DNA from: Porticoccaceae bacterium
GTDB lineage: Bacteria; Pseudomonadota; Gammaproteobacteria; Pseudomonadales; Porticoccaceae
Reading direction: 5' to 3'
Length of the DNA stretch: 7,023 nucleotides
NCBI GenBank assembly: GCA_023255165.1
Contig: JALRJD010000367.1
Span: 1-7,023 of the forward strand
The stretch's first letter is position 1, and every line of letters begins with the position of its first letter. Below are positions 6,601-7,023 of this stretch, one piece after another. The position numbers were made by a program, and so were the translations under genes. The notes under the pieces are model-generated. The model ran no database searches. It saw nothing but the letters and a program-made list of their open reading frames with translations, and was not told the DNA's origin.

Positions 6601-7023
6601 ATGGACGTCACACGCCACCACATAAAGACACTTTCTGCCGCTACGGTTTCTATCACCATCCTTTCTCTCGCGCTGAACGTTTTCCTTGCGATAGATTACT
6701 TTGATTCAGAGTCAGGTCAGCCTGATTCGAACAAGCCCCGAGCTGCTCTCCAATCTGGTGTTGAGCAGGTCAAATCCGATATTGCAGCTCCTCATTCTGA
6801 CCTCTCAGGTACGGATAGTCTCGACGAATTTTATTCAATGCTCTTAGCGCAGGGGTTTGGTCGAGATCAAACCAAGCCTTTAATCTTTGCAAAGCTAAAA
6901 CAGCAGTACGTCGATACCGGGCACAGAGTACTTTGGGTTGGGCCATTTCACTTGGCAACTGAATATAGCGAATCTCCAACACAAAAAACCACATTATGGT
7001 CTGGGCCGGCTGGAGGTAAACTT
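6601..7023 (+). CDS. Unrecognised single-pass membrane protein (5' part, cut by the right edge)
   Basis: I do not recognise this gene. Hand translation gives 141 codons with no stop up to the edge, starting MDVTRHHIKTLSAATVS. Residues 1-10 are basic (R5, H6, H7, K9), residues 11-31 form one hydrophobic helix, and acidic residues follow (D32, D35, E37). This predicts an N-in, C-out anchored protein or an uncleaved signal anchor. Residues 35-72 are Ser/Pro/Asp-rich and look like a linker. Residues 73-104 (from SLDEFYSMLLAQGF to AKLKQQY) look helical and amphipathic, and 105-116 (DTGHRVLWVGPF) look like the start of a strand-rich domain. There are no cysteines. A GAGG lies upstream and an in-frame stop just before it. 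GC content is about 48% by hand count, against about 58% in mrp, and many TCT, CTT, TCA and CTC codons appear. It may be accessory or recently acquired. Confidence 0.65.
   Translation, partial: MDVTRHHIKTLSAATVSITILSLALNVFLAIDYFDSESGQPDSNKPRAALQSGVEQVKSDIAAPHSDLSGTDSLDEFYSMLLAQGFGRDQTKPLIFAKLKQQYVDTGHRVLWVGPFHLATEYSESPTQKTTLWSGPAGGKL

Noticed and set aside
6770..6994. 74-residue minus-strand reading frame
   Set aside because: It overlaps the plus-strand frame from 6601, which has a ribosome binding site, a clear membrane helix and no stop. The minus frame shows no recognisable motif.
1..7023. CRISPR array, insertion sequence, phage or toxin-antitoxin module
   Set aside because: There are no regularly spaced repeats, no transposase or integrase motifs and no terminal inverted repeats. 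All long frames except the last belong to housekeeping or Rnf genes.

Overview
This looks like ordinary chromosomal DNA from a gammaproteobacterium. The evidence is the rnfA-rnfB-rnfC-rnfD gene order, an Escherichia-sized methionyl-tRNA synthetase (674 aa, with zinc cysteines at 145, 148, 158 and 161), and mrp (apbC) transcribed divergently from metG. I cannot name the genus from this window. The core genes are moderately GC-rich; a hand count gives about 58% for mrp.

From left to right, the minus strand carries four genes of an Rnf (Rsx) electron-transport operon. They are rnfD (cut by the left edge, about 89 residues present), rnfC, rnfB and rnfA. The genes are tightly packed: rnfA and rnfB are directly adjacent, rnfB/rnfC overlap by 4 bases (ATGA), and rnfC/rnfD overlap by 1 base (TAATG). 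A 169-base gap follows, with a possible metG terminator, a small hairpin and a weak promoter candidate for rnf. Next comes metG, also on the minus strand. A 189-base divergent intergenic region separates metG from mrp, which is on the plus strand, starts with GTG and encodes a short 267-residue P-loop iron-sulfur carrier ATPase without the usual N-terminal domain.

The right end differs in character. A 191-base AT-rich spacer (about 39% GC) with two hairpins leads to an open reading frame that starts at 6601 and runs off the window. It encodes an unrecognised protein with one N-terminal membrane helix and a probable periplasmic domain. At about 48% GC it is clearly lower than mrp.

Functionally, Rnf is a membrane-bound, iron-sulfur and flavin-containing complex that exchanges electrons between NADH and ferredoxin-like carriers, coupled to ion movement. 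In enteric bacteria the orthologue (Rsx) keeps the SoxR sensor reduced. Mrp/ApbC delivers iron-sulfur clusters to apoproteins, so an Fe-S theme links the two sides of metG, although this proximity may only reflect conserved gene order. I see no new defence, mobile or biosynthetic system. The least explained part is 6410-7023.
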